A stretch of 41,812 bases of DNA. Source: a virus. Below are positions 22,065 through 30,500 of the stretch, piece after piece. Position 1 is the stretch's first letter. Every line of letters begins with the position of its first letter. The stretch lies in the IMG/VR virus record IMGVR_UViG_3300046500_000147, positions 1 through 41,812 of that record. One strand, given 5' to 3'. Position numbers and translations under genes: made by a program. Under the pieces are notes generated by a model. The model was not told the origin of the DNA and did no database searches. It saw only the letters and a list, made by a program, of their open reading frames with translations.

Positions 22065-23384
22065 ATGCCGAGCATGAAAATCTCCGACATTCTGACCGCG
22101 CCCTGGGCCATCGAACCGAGCAAGCTCATCGAGCTGCACGCGATCTACCAGGCCCACGTGCGCGGTGAAGCCATCGACATCGAAGCCGTCGAAAAGCGCC
22201 TCGGGCGCCCACTGGCGAACGAGCAGCGTAGCTACGAGATCATTGACGGCGTGGCGGTCCTGTCGATCGAAGGCGTGGTCGCTAAGAAGATGAACATGTT
22301 CAGCCAGATTTCCGGCGGCGCGAGCAGCCAGCTGGCACGCCGCAGCCTGCTCGAAGCGAAGCGCGATCCGGCGGTCCACAGCATCATCCAGTACATCGAT
22401 AGCCCAGGCGGCACTGTGGACGGCACCCAGGCCTATGCCGACACCGTCTTCGACGCCCGCAGCGACAAGCCGATCGTCACCCTGGCGAGCGGCACCATCG
22501 CCAGCGCCGCGTACTGGTTCGGCAGCGCCGCCTCCAAGGTCTACATCGCGGACACGACCACCAGCGTCGGCTCCATCGGCGTGGTCACCGCGCACGTTGA
22601 CGTCAGCGCCCAGGAAGCGGCGCGCGGCATCAAGACGACCGAGATCACTGCTGGCAAGTACAAGCGCATCGCAAGCCAGTACGGCCCGCTGTCCGAGGAA
22701 GGCCGCCAGTCGATCCAGGACCAGCTCGACTACATGTATTCGCTGTTTGTCGGCGCCGTGGCCAAGAACCGCGGCGTCAGCGCCGACGTCGTGCTGAGTG
22801 ACATGGCCGATGGCCGCGTGTTCATCGGCCAGCAGGCGATCGACGCCGGCCTGGTCGACGGGATCATCACCCTCGACGCCCTGATCGAGCAGCTGAACCG
22901 GGAGCGTGGCATTTCCGGCCGCGCCCCGACACCACCCCGCGCTGGCCATGCGCGGACCACTTCTACCACCACACAAGGAAGTCTCATGAACAAAGAAGAA
23001 CTCGAGGCGCAACACCCGGCGCTGGCCGCCGAGCTGCGCGCGGACGGTGCAAAGGCCGAGCGCGAGCGCATCAAGGCAATCGAAGACCAGAGCATCCCGG
23101 GCCATGACGCCCTGATCGCTACGCTGAAGTTCGACGGCCAGTCGACTGCTGGCGACGCCGCCCTGGCCGTCCTGGCTGCCGAAAAGTCGGCGCGCACGGC
23201 ACACGCAAAAGCCTCGGCCGCTGATGCGCCGAAGCCGGTCGTTGTGGCCCCGCCGGCAGCGGCGCCCGAGGCGACGACCGCCGAAAAGTCCCGCGAGCAG
23301 CTGGACAAGGACGCCAAGGAATACATGGCATCCCACCCTGGCACCTCGTACGTCGCCGCCTACAAGGCCGTCGGCGGCCAGTAA
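22065..23384 (+). CDS. S49/SppA-like capsid maturation protease fused to scaffold
   Basis: 439 aa. The N-terminal ~300 residues are a ClpP-fold S49 peptidase of the lambda gpC type: AVLSIEGVV, IQYIDSPGGTVDG, the catalytic SGTIASAAYWFGSAAS block (nucleophile Ser ~147), SVGSIGVV and a candidate general-base Lys in TAGKYKRI (~198-200). The C-terminal ~132 residues are the scaffold, also made alone from an internal start at 22986. The start is uncertain among TTG 22062, ATG 22065 and ATG 22074. The enzyme would cleave head proteins during prohead maturation. Confidence 0.92.
   Translation: MPSMKISDILTAPWAIEPSKLIELHAIYQAHVRGEAIDIEAVEKRLGRPLANEQRSYEIIDGVAVLSIEGVVAKKMNMFSQISGGASSQLARRSLLEAKRDPAVHSIIQYIDSPGGTVDGTQAYADTVFDARSDKPIVTLASGTIASAAYWFGSAASKVYIADTTTSVGSIGVVTAHVDVSAQEAARGIKTTEITAGKYKRIASQYGPLSEEGRQSIQDQLDYMYSLFVGAVAKNRGVSADVVLSDMADGRVFIGQQAIDAGLVDGIITLDALIEQLNRERGISGRAPTPPRAGHARTTSTTTQGSLMNKEELEAQHPALAAELRADGAKAERERIKAIEDQSIPGHDALIATLKFDGQSTAGDAALAVLAAEKSARTAHAKASAADAPKPVVVAPPAAAPEATTAEKSREQLDKDAKEYMASHPGTSYVAAYKAVGGQ
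22986..23384 (+). CDS. Nested in-frame scaffold protein (Nu3-like)
   Basis: 132 aa, same frame as the protease gene, beginning at an ATG (MNKEELEAQHPALAAELRAD) with a strong AAGGAAG site, exactly where the protease domain ends. A helical, charged body (AKAERERIKAIEDQ), an Ala/Pro-rich linker and a C-terminal helix (TAEKSREQLDKDAKEYMASH) suit a capsid-binding scaffold. Lambda makes Nu3 from within gene C in the same way. The internal start is seen; the separate product is inferred. Confidence 0.8.
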   Translation: MNKEELEAQHPALAAELRADGAKAERERIKAIEDQSIPGHDALIATLKFDGQSTAGDAALAVLAAEKSARTAHAKASAADAPKPVVVAPPAAAPEATTAEKSREQLDKDAKEYMASHPGTSYVAAYKAVGGQ

Positions 23385-23420
23385 GCGCCAGCCCTTTAAA
23401 CCAACCCATAAGGAACTGTC

Positions 23421-23759
23421 ATGGCAGCAGCCGCATACAAACTTCTCACCCTGTCCGTGGTAGCGACCGCTGCCCTGACCCAGAACCGCGCCGTCACCGG
23501 CACTGGCGCCATCCCGGCCGCCGGCGCCCGTTGCCTGGGCTTCGCGGACGTCAATGGCGCGATCGGCGAGCGCGTGTCCGTCAACGCGATGGGCACCGCG
23601 GTGGCCGAAGCCGGCGCCGCTGTCACCGTCGACGCCCAGGTCGAGCTCGACGCCCAGGGCCGCGTCATCACCAAGAACACCGGTGTCGCCGTCGGTCGCG
23701 CCCTGAGCGCCGCCACCGCCGCTGGCCAGCAGATCGAGATCCTGTTGATCCCGAACTGA
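23421..23759 (+). CDS. DUF2190-type capsid decoration protein
   Basis: 112 aa, between scaffold and major capsid. NRAVTGTGAIPAAGARCLGF, ANGAI-like and VEAG-like blocks with VSVNAMGTAVAEAGAAVTVD and GRVITKNTGVAVGRALSAAT match DUF2190, a beta-rich trimeric decoration/cement protein like lambda gpD. It should stabilise the expanded head. The start has AAGGAAC upstream; length is normal. Confidence 0.85.
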   Translation: MAAAAYKLLTLSVVATAALTQNRAVTGTGAIPAAGARCLGFADVNGAIGERVSVNAMGTAVAEAGAAVTVDAQVELDAQGRVITKNTGVAVGRALSAATAAGQQIEILLIPN

Positions 23760-23793
23760 CCCATTCATCAACACACATCGTTAAGGAATCGTT

Positions 23794-24729
23794 ATGCCCC
23801 AGATGAACAATGCCCAGGCGCGCGTGGTGGACCCGGTCCTGACCTCGGCCGCGCAGGGTTACAAAAACGCCGAATTCGTCGGCGGTGCGCTGTTTCCGAA
23901 AGTGCCGGTCTCCCAGCGTGGCGGCAAGATCCTTTCGTTCGGCAAGGAAGACTTCATGCTGTACGCGACCGGTCGCTCGCCGGGCCAGAACACCAAGCGC
24001 GTCACCTTCGGCTACCAGGGTGCAGCGTACGCGCTGGAAAGCCACAGCCTCGAAGGCCTGCTGCCGGTCGAGACCCTGCAAGAAGGCCTGGCTGTGCCCG
24101 GCATCGACATGAGCATGGTCACCGTCAACAAGACCCAGAACATCATCGCCCTGCGCCTCGAAAAAGCCCAGGCCGACGCAGCGCGCAATGCTGCCGCCTA
24201 TGGCGCGAACAACAAGGTGACCCTGTCGGGCACCTCGCAGTGGAGCGACACCTCCAGTGACCCGGTCGCAGCTATCGAAGCCGGTAAGGAAGCCGTGCGC
24301 AAGCAGATCGGCAAGCGTCCGAACGTCGCCGTCATCGGTGCTGCCGTGTTCGCGGCGCTGAAGACCCACCCGAAGGTCCTGGACCGCCTCAAGTACACCG
24401 GTCGCGACGTCGCTACGCCGGAGCTGCTGGCCTCCCTGTTCGGCCTGGCCGAGGTGAAGGTCGGCGACGCCGTCTACGCATCCGACGACGGCACCTTCAA
24501 CGACGTCTGGGGCAAGGACGTGGTCCTGGCCTACACCGAAGTCGGCACCGTCGCCGAGCAGGGCGCGCCCTCGTACGGCTACACCTACCAGCTGGGCGGC
24601 TACCCGATCGTCGAGGAGCCGTACTTCGAACGCAACAACAAGAGCTGGGTGTATCCGGTCACCGACGAGGTAGCCCCGGTGGTCGCGGGCGCCACGGCCG
24701 GCTACCTGATCCAGAACGCGGTCGCGTAA
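23794..24729 (+). CDS. Major capsid protein
   Basis: 311 aa, position and length right for the main head protein (HK97 fold expected). NNAQARVVDPVLTSAAQGYK, FVGGALFPKVPVSQRGGKIL, YALESHSLEGLLP and the C-terminal GYTYQLGGYPIVEEPYFERN followed by WVYPVTDEV resemble major capsid proteins of lambda-like phages of Proteobacteria. It follows the decoration gene after 34 bp, with its own AAGGAATC ribosome site. Abundant codons and strong spacing fit a highly made product. Confidence 0.88.
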   Translation: MPQMNNAQARVVDPVLTSAAQGYKNAEFVGGALFPKVPVSQRGGKILSFGKEDFMLYATGRSPGQNTKRVTFGYQGAAYALESHSLEGLLPVETLQEGLAVPGIDMSMVTVNKTQNIIALRLEKAQADAARNAAAYGANNKVTLSGTSQWSDTSSDPVAAIEAGKEAVRKQIGKRPNVAVIGAAVFAALKTHPKVLDRLKYTGRDVATPELLASLFGLAEVKVGDAVYASDDGTFNDVWGKDVVLAYTEVGTVAEQGAPSYGYTYQLGGYPIVEEPYFERNNKSWVYPVTDEVAPVVAGATAGYLIQNAVA

Positions 24730-24763
24730 CGACGGCTGGTCCAACCACTTAACGGAGTCCAAC

Positions 24764-24943
24764 ATGAAAGTAAAAACCCTCGGGCCGGTCCAGCACGACG
24801 GCAAACCCGTGAAGGTGGGCGCCACGCTCGACCTCCCGGAAGACGCGGCGACGCAGCTGATCGACGCCGGTGCTGCGGAAGCAGTCGGTGGCGACAAAGC
24901 CGCAAGCACCGCCAAGACCGACAACGGCGGCGACGGCCAGTAA
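24764..24943 (+). CDS. Small conserved head-region protein (DUF7210-like, 59 aa)
   Basis: 59 aa. The ATG at 24764 has GGAG upstream. MKVKTLGPVQHDGKPVKVGA followed by LDLPEDAATQLIDAGAAEAV is a short, recurring phage sequence found just after the capsid gene. A single small beta/alpha domain is followed by a polar tail. Function unknown; possibly a neck or head-completion accessory. Confidence 0.7.
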   Translation: MKVKTLGPVQHDGKPVKVGATLDLPEDAATQLIDAGAAEAVGGDKAASTAKTDNGGDGQ

Positions 24944-24946
24944 GCC

Positions 24947-25237
24947 ATGATCGGCGACGACCTGACCCCGTTCTTCGTCCCCGGCGAGTTTGCCGGGGTC
25001 GGCGACACCCTCGGCGGCGAGCCCGTCGAGGGCATCTTCGACGCCTCGTACGTGAGTACGAGCGACGGGATCGGGATGGCGTCGAGCCGTCCTGCCTACC
25101 TGCTGCCCGTAGCCGCGGCGCCGTCGGAGCCGGAGGGCATGGTCCTGAAAGTCGCCAAGTCGGGTGAGCAGTTCACGGTGGCGGCCCAGGAGCCTGACGG
25201 CACCGGCCTTACCGTGCTGATCCTGGAGAAGGCCTGA
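24947..25237 (+). CDS. Head-tail joining protein (FII-like)
   Basis: 96 aa. FFVPGEFAGVGDTLGGEPVE, GIFDASYV and a C-terminal KSGEQFTVAAQEPDGTGLTV fit the beta-barrel head-tail joining proteins of the lambda FII type (PF05354). Located after the capsid and before the tail terminator, as in lambda. It shares its final base region with the next start (TGATG). Confidence 0.75.
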   Translation: MIGDDLTPFFVPGEFAGVGDTLGGEPVEGIFDASYVSTSDGIGMASSRPAYLLPVAAAPSEPEGMVLKVAKSGEQFTVAAQEPDGTGLTVLILEKA

Positions 25238-25674
25238 TGCCTCCGAGCGCCTTTTCCAAGATCACCACCGCCTTGGTCGGCCTGCTGAGCGCTGAGCCTC
25301 CTGTTGCCGCCAGCGTCTATCGCTCGCGCAGCCGCGTGGTTCCGGAGCGCATAGCCACGGCGATCAACGTGCAGTTCAACGGCGCCATGCCGGCACCTGG
25401 CGCGATCGCTGGCGCACCGGTTGACTGGACGTCGAGGTTCAGCATCGAGTGCTTCGCCCGTGCTGCCGCCGCGGAGAACAACGACGAGGCAGTGGATCCG
25501 CTGCTGATGGCTGTCTACAGCCGCATCGCTTCGGACACCACCCTCGGCGGCTTGGTGGACTACGTCGGCGAGCCGCTGATCGAGGCCGAGTACTCGGCCG
25601 AAGGCGAACGGACCGGCTGGGTCTGCATGACATACCCGATTGAGCACCGAACCCAACAATCAACCCTGGAGTGA
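25237..25674 (+). CDS. Tail terminator protein (lambda gpU-like)
   Basis: 145 aa. Helical start (FSKITTALVGLLSAEPPVAA), then VYRSRSRVVPERIATAINVQ, DWTSRFSIECFARA and a C-terminal beta strand (LIEAEYSAEGERTGWVCMTY), the layout of gpU-like tail terminators that cap the tail tube. The start overlaps the previous stop (TGATG). The assignment rests on pattern and gene order. Confidence 0.75.
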   Translation: MPPSAFSKITTALVGLLSAEPPVAASVYRSRSRVVPERIATAINVQFNGAMPAPGAIAGAPVDWTSRFSIECFARAAAAENNDEAVDPLLMAVYSRIASDTTLGGLVDYVGEPLIEAEYSAEGERTGWVCMTYPIEHRTQQSTLE

Positions 25675-25676
25675 GC

Positions 25677-25871
25677 ATGAAAACCATTAATACGGCTGCC
25701 GCTGGCGCCGAGACTCGCGATACCCCGCCGCTGCCCGGCGGTGGATCCTGGACCTTCGATCCGGTGAAGTGGATCTGGGTGTCAAACGACCCCGTTCCGG
25801 CCGCAGAACAGTCGCCGGCGCCCGCAGTTGGCACCGTCACCACCAATACTGAACAGGAGCAACTGTCGTGA
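25677..25871 (+). CDS. Small hypothetical tail-region protein (64 aa)
   Basis: 64 aa from the ATG at 25677. Pro-rich, with one aromatic core (GGGSWTFDPVKWIWVSNDPV). Unrecognised. The end overlaps the tail tube start (GTGA), so it is coupled to it. Possibly a small tail accessory; the W-x-x-D-P-V-K-W motif recurs in phage proteins at this site. Confidence 0.6.
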   Translation: MKTINTAAAGAETRDTPPLPGGGSWTFDPVKWIWVSNDPVPAAEQSPAPAVGTVTTNTEQEQLS

Positions 25872-26827
25872 GCCGCTATATCAAGAACACCCTGATCGCC
25901 GCCGCGATCGAAGCGACCCTGGGCACCGACGCCACACCGACCGGCGCAGCCAACGCGGTCCTGGTCACCGACATGAGCATCACCCCGCTGGATGCCCAGA
26001 ACATCAACCGCGACCTGGTGCGCGGCTTCTTCGGCGGCAGCGAGCAGCTGGTTGGCCCGGGCAGCGTCAAGCTGAGCTACAGCGTCGAGCTGGCTGGATC
26101 CGGCACCGCTGGCACCGCCCCGTGCTGGGGCAAGCTGCTGCAGGCCTGCGCCGTGGGCGAAGGCACGCTGGCGACGCCGGCCCGTATCGAGTACACGCCT
26201 GTTTCGACCGGTCTGAAGGGCTTGACCCAGTACTACTACGACGACGGCGTGCTACACAAACTGCTCTCGTCCATGGGCGACTTCAACCTGACCGCGAAGA
26301 TCGGTGAACGCCCGATGCTGAAATTTGATTGGGTCGGCCTGGACGGCGGCATCAGCGCAGCGACCGATACCGGTACCTTCACCGCCTGGAAGAAGCCGGT
26401 CGCGATGACCAAGGCTAACGTGATCGACATCACGCTGGGTGCCACCTACGCCACTGGCGCGCTGACTGGTGGCACGGTCTACTCGAGCACCGGGCTCGAC
26501 ATGAAGGCGGGCAACCAGGTCAACTACACCGCGCTGCTGAGCAGCGAGACCGTCGACATCACCGACCGCGAATCCACCGGCTCGATCGAGCTGGACCTCA
26601 CGGCTGCGCAGGAAGTCGCGCTGATGGCCACCGTCAAGAGCAACACGACCCAGAGCCTGGCAATCACGATCGGCACCACCGCGGGCAACAAGATCATCTT
26701 CTTCGCGCCGGCCGTCCAGCTGCTGAACCCGAAGAAGGTCGACAAGAACGGCAAGCGCCTGATCGGCTATGACGTCCGCTTCGTCCCGGCGAACGGCAAC
26801 GATGAATGGCGCATCGTGGTCCTGTAA
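25868..26827 (+). CDS. Major tail tube protein
   Basis: 319 aa from a GTG overlapping the previous stop. It starts with a typical tube N-terminus (IAAAIEATLGTDATPTGAAN followed by AVLVTDMSITPL), followed by repeated beta strands. The C-terminal LTAAQEVALMATVKSNTTQS, FFAPAVQLLNPKKV and GYDVRFVPANGNDEWRIVVL is characteristic of phage tail tube proteins (PF18906-like). It should polymerise around the tape measure protein. Length is normal, perhaps with an added Ig-like segment in the middle. Confidence 0.88.
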   Translation: MSRYIKNTLIAAAIEATLGTDATPTGAANAVLVTDMSITPLDAQNINRDLVRGFFGGSEQLVGPGSVKLSYSVELAGSGTAGTAPCWGKLLQACAVGEGTLATPARIEYTPVSTGLKGLTQYYYDDGVLHKLLSSMGDFNLTAKIGERPMLKFDWVGLDGGISAATDTGTFTAWKKPVAMTKANVIDITLGATYATGALTGGTVYSSTGLDMKAGNQVNYTALLSSETVDITDRESTGSIELDLTAAQEVALMATVKSNTTQSLAITIGTTAGNKIIFFAPAVQLLNPKKVDKNGKRLIGYDVRFVPANGNDEWRIVVL

Positions 26828-26861
26828 AGCGCGCTCAATAACCCAACCCTGAAAGAACAAT

Positions 26862-27218
26862 ATGTCGCAATACAAACTTGCCGTCGCAGCCTTCCTGGCT
26901 ATCCCGATGATCTTCGACCTCGCCGATGCCGATAAGACGAAGTCGTTCAACTTCACGCTGCAGGCCAAGCGCCTGGGCGAGGACGAGTTCCAGACCCGCA
27001 TCAAGGGTGAGAACGGCCTGCCGACCAACGAGAAGATCAAGGAGCTGCTGCTCGACATCACCACCGGGTGGAAGGACCAGACCCTGGTGCTGGACGAGCA
27101 GGAACAGCCGGCCGCCTTCTGCCGCGAGGCGCTCGAGGTGATGTTCCAGACGCCGGGCGTCCTCGATATCGCCACCCGCAGCTACCTGAAGGAAGTGGCG
27201 GCCCGCGCAAAAAACTGA
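26862..27218 (+). CDS. Tail assembly chaperone, short form (gpG-like)
   Basis: 118 aa. KTKSFNFTLQAKRLGEDEFQ and NEKIKELLLDITTGWKDQTL followed by FCREALEVMFQTPGVL are typical of gpG-like tail chaperones, which coat the tape measure protein during tail assembly. The last codons GCA AAA AAC precede the TGA stop and form a canonical slippery site, so a fraction of ribosomes should make the longer G-T form. Confidence 0.9.
   Translation: MSQYKLAVAAFLAIPMIFDLADADKTKSFNFTLQAKRLGEDEFQTRIKGENGLPTNEKIKELLLDITTGWKDQTLVLDEQEQPAAFCREALEVMFQTPGVLDIATRSYLKEVAARAKN
27209..27215 (+). other. -1 ribosomal frameshift site A AAA AAC
   Basis: AAAAAAC in the zero-frame phase gcA AAA AAC, immediately before the TGA stop of the chaperone gene. 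A -1 slip joins the downstream frame, which encodes a chaperone extension without its own credible start. Same arrangement as lambda G/GT. Confidence 0.9.
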
Positions 27219-27574
27219 GGGAAGCCGCGCGCCTCTGGGCGCGTGGTGACCTCCGCATCCCCGGCCCCGAGGTAAGCGACCCGAAGGACCACCTGGCCGA
27301 AGCCTTCAAGGCCTTCGGCCTGGTGCCCGAAGTCGAGATCGAGATCGAGGATGACTACTTTTTGTGGCCCGAGAATGCCCCGGCGTTCAACCTCTGGTTG
27401 TCGGTGCAGACACAGTGGGAAACGGATAACGGAGTCCGCACCGGCCTCCGGTATCAGGGCGTCGAAGTCTGTATCAAGTACGCAGGAATCAAGAAGAAGG
27501 ACCGGCCGTGGCACTTCGCGGTCATCCAGGAAATGGAGCGCGCCGCGTTGGGCGAGTGGAACAAGGAACGATAG
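27215..27574 (+). CDS. Tail assembly chaperone extension (T part, DUF1799-like), made by -1 frameshift
   Basis: 119 residues read after the slip at 27209-27215 (LREAARLWARGDLRIP onward), giving a 237-aa G-T fusion with the upstream 118 residues. The segment AFGLVPEVEIEIEDDYFLWP, then NLWLSVQTQWETDNGVRTGL and QGVEVCIKYAG, matches DUF1799-type proteins, always found between the G-like gene and the tape measure gene. An ATG at 27068 in this frame lies inside the G gene and is not a likely start. In lambda the T domain recruits the tail tube protein. Confidence 0.87.
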   Translation: MREAARLWARGDLRIPGPEVSDPKDHLAEAFKAFGLVPEVEIEIEDDYFLWPENAPAFNLWLSVQTQWETDNGVRTGLRYQGVEVCIKYAGIKKKDRPWHFAVIQEMERAALGEWNKER

Positions 27575-27577
27575 AGA

Positions 27578-30500
27578 ATGGCGTACACGGCGAGTCAAGG
27601 TGCGGTAATCAGCGTGAGCGTGGACGGCGCCGCAGCGTCGCAACGACAGATCGAAGGCATCGCCCAGTCGATGACGAACCTGTCGGCGACGGTGCAGAAC
27701 GCCATGCGCAACGTGGCAGCCACTGCCGGCATCGGCGGCGGCCTGGTGCAGATCGTCCAGCTGTCGGATGAATACACCAAGCTCACATCGCAGCTACGCC
27801 TTGCCACCGATTCCACCGCCAGCTATGCGTCCGCCTATGCCGACGTCAAGCGGATCTCGTCCGAGGCACAGTCCGAACTGGCCGGCACCGGCGTCCTGTA
27901 CGCGAAAATCGCCAAGGGAACCAAAGAGCTCGGCATCGGCCAGAAAGCCGTCGCCGACATCACCGAGGTGGTCAGCCTCTCGCTGAAGGTGAGCGCGGCC
28001 TCCGGCGAAGAAGCCGCGTCGGCCCAGCTGCAGCTCGCTCAGGCGTTCGCCAGCGGTGCGCTCCGCGGCGAGGAATTCAACGCCGTCAACGAGGCGGCAC
28101 CGCGCCTGATGCAGGCACTGGCGGAAGGCATGGGCGTGCCGATTGGAGCCCTCAAACAGATGGCCTCCGAAGGCCTGATCACCTCCGAGGTGATGGCGCA
28201 AGTGCTGCCCAAGTCGCTCGAGCAGCTGCGCCAGGAGGCGACGCAGGTCCAGACCATCAGCGGCGCCTTCCAGGTGCTGAAGAATAACGTGCTGGAGTTC
28301 ACGGCTACCAATGCCCAGGCGAACGGCTCGGTGGCCGCCGTCACCGGCGCCATCAACCTGCTGGCGAATAACCTGACGCTCCTGACGGGTGCGCTGACCA
28401 CCGTCACCGCCGTCAAAACCGTCAACTGGCTCGCCGCCTGGACCACGGAAACCTACAAGAAAATCGCCGCCGACCAGGCGAGCAGGACGGCGGCTGTAGC
28501 CGCGGCCCAAGCCGACCTGGCGCGCGTACAGGCATCCGGCGCCCAGGCGGCTGCAACGCAGGCCGGCGTGGTGGTAGCCCGGGAAGAGATGGTTGCCCGC
28601 TTGTCGCAGGCGAACGCCAACATCCTCGCAGCGAAGGCGGCCATCCAAGCAGCGACGGCGGCGGGCGCGCAGAGCTTCGCCTTGCAGACCTTGCGCGGCG
28701 CGACTGCGGAGCTGGCCGCCGCCGAGCAAGCACGCAGCGTGGCTCTCGCAGAACTGGCCGTCCTGGGCCAGCAGGCCGCGCGCGTGAGCGCCGAGATCGC
28801 TGCTGCGCAGACGGCGGAGGCGGTCGCAGCCCGCAGCGTCGCCGCCGCCCAGACCGCCGCCGGGGTTGGCGCCGGCCTCGCCTCGCGCGCGATCGGCATG
28901 CTGGGTGGACCGATCGGCGCCATCGTCACCGTGCTCGGCATCGCCGCCACCGCCTGGTCGTGGTACGCCAGCTCGAGCGAGGATGCCAACCGTCGGGTCA
29001 CTGAAAGCACCGAGGAAACCGACGCCCAAGTCATTGACAACCTGGAAAAACAGACCCAGAAGCTGCGCGAGCGCGCGGCCATGGCAAAGCAGGGCGGATT
29101 CCAGCTCGAGGTGGCCAAAGACGGTGGCCCGGCTGCCGAGCGACTGGCCAATTACCTCAAGCAGATCAATGAACTCAAGGCGCAGGGGAACCAGCTCTCG
29201 GCGGTCGACCAGGTCCAGCTGATCAACCTGCAGGGGCTGTACGCCGAGCTGCTGCGCTCCGTTGCCGGCTATAAGGCCGCCAAGGCCGAGCTCGACGCGA
29301 CCGGGAGCGCCGCCAAGGATGTGATTGAGATCCGCGAGCGCCTGACCGGGGTCAACAAGCAGTACCTCGAAGATCTCGGCAAGCTGCAGACGGCCCGCGA
29401 GAAGGGCGCCGTTACCGAGAAGGAATACAAAGAGCTGCTCACGATGCTGGCCACCGAGACCTACAAGAACTCGGACGCCGGCAAGGAAGCAACCGCCGCC
29501 GCCAACAAGGCGAAGGAGGCATACTCCGGCCTGATCAGTTCAATCCGCGAGAAAATCGACAGCAACCGCCTCGAGGTGGCTGTCGGCGAGAACGCCACCG
29601 AAAGCCAGAAGGCGCTTATCAAGCTCGACCAGGAGACCGCTGCCGGCAAGCTGAAGCTCTCCGCTGCGCAGATGGCCAGCGCCCGCGCCGCGATCGCGGA
29701 AATGGGTGTGACCGAGCAGGCGCTGAAAAAGCGTGATGCCGAGCGCGACGTGGCCAAGTACATCATGTCCAGCAGTCAGGCCAGGAATGCGTCCCTGGCA
29801 TCGCTGCAGGCGGAATACGCCACCTACGGGCAGAGCGCCGACGCGCGCGACCTGGCGATGGTCAAGGTGCGCGCCGAGGCTGACATGGAGCGCAAACTCG
29901 CTGAACTGCGTGAGGCGAAGAAGCCCGTCACCGACGAGATGATTGCCCAGCTGCAGGCCGAGACCGCCGAGCGCGTCCGGGTCGAGCAGGCCACGCTTGC
30001 CCAGAGCAAGGCGCTGGGCTATGCCACCCAGCTCGCCCAGGAAAACAAGCGCACCGCGGCCGAAGCGATCTCGGATCCGCGCAAGCGCGAGCAGGCGCTT
30101 GTCGAGATCGACGCCGATGTCTGGCGCGAGCGCATCCGCCTGGCCGGCGACGGCACGCAGGCGCAAAAGGATCTGCAGCAGGAATTCGACACCTGGTACG
30201 CCAACCGCAAGAAGGTCTCGAGCTCGAATATCGACCTCACGCAGGCGTCCGCGCTGCTGGACATCATGTCCGCTGTCGACGATGCCGCCAAGTCGGCTGC
30301 GCAGGGCATGGAGGCCTCCTTCGGCCGGGTCGGTGCGTCGATCGGCAAGCTGACGACCACGCTCTCCGGCTTCCAGCGCACCGAGGCCGCGATCGCCGCA
30401 CAGCGCGCCGCGTCCATCAAGGACGCCGGCGGGGACCAGGAAAAGATCCAGCGCGCGAACCAGACCGCCGCGGAGGCATCCGCGCAGGCCCAGATCAAGT

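Noticed and set aside
21738-23774. A 678-codon open frame on the - strand
   Set aside because: It lies antisense to portal, protease and decoration genes, which have clear homology and ribosome sites. Long antisense frames are common in GC-rich DNA.
27068-27214. Independent start of the T-like frame at 27068
   Set aside because: The ATG lies inside the G gene, the early translation is not protein-like, and a canonical slippery site offers a better route.
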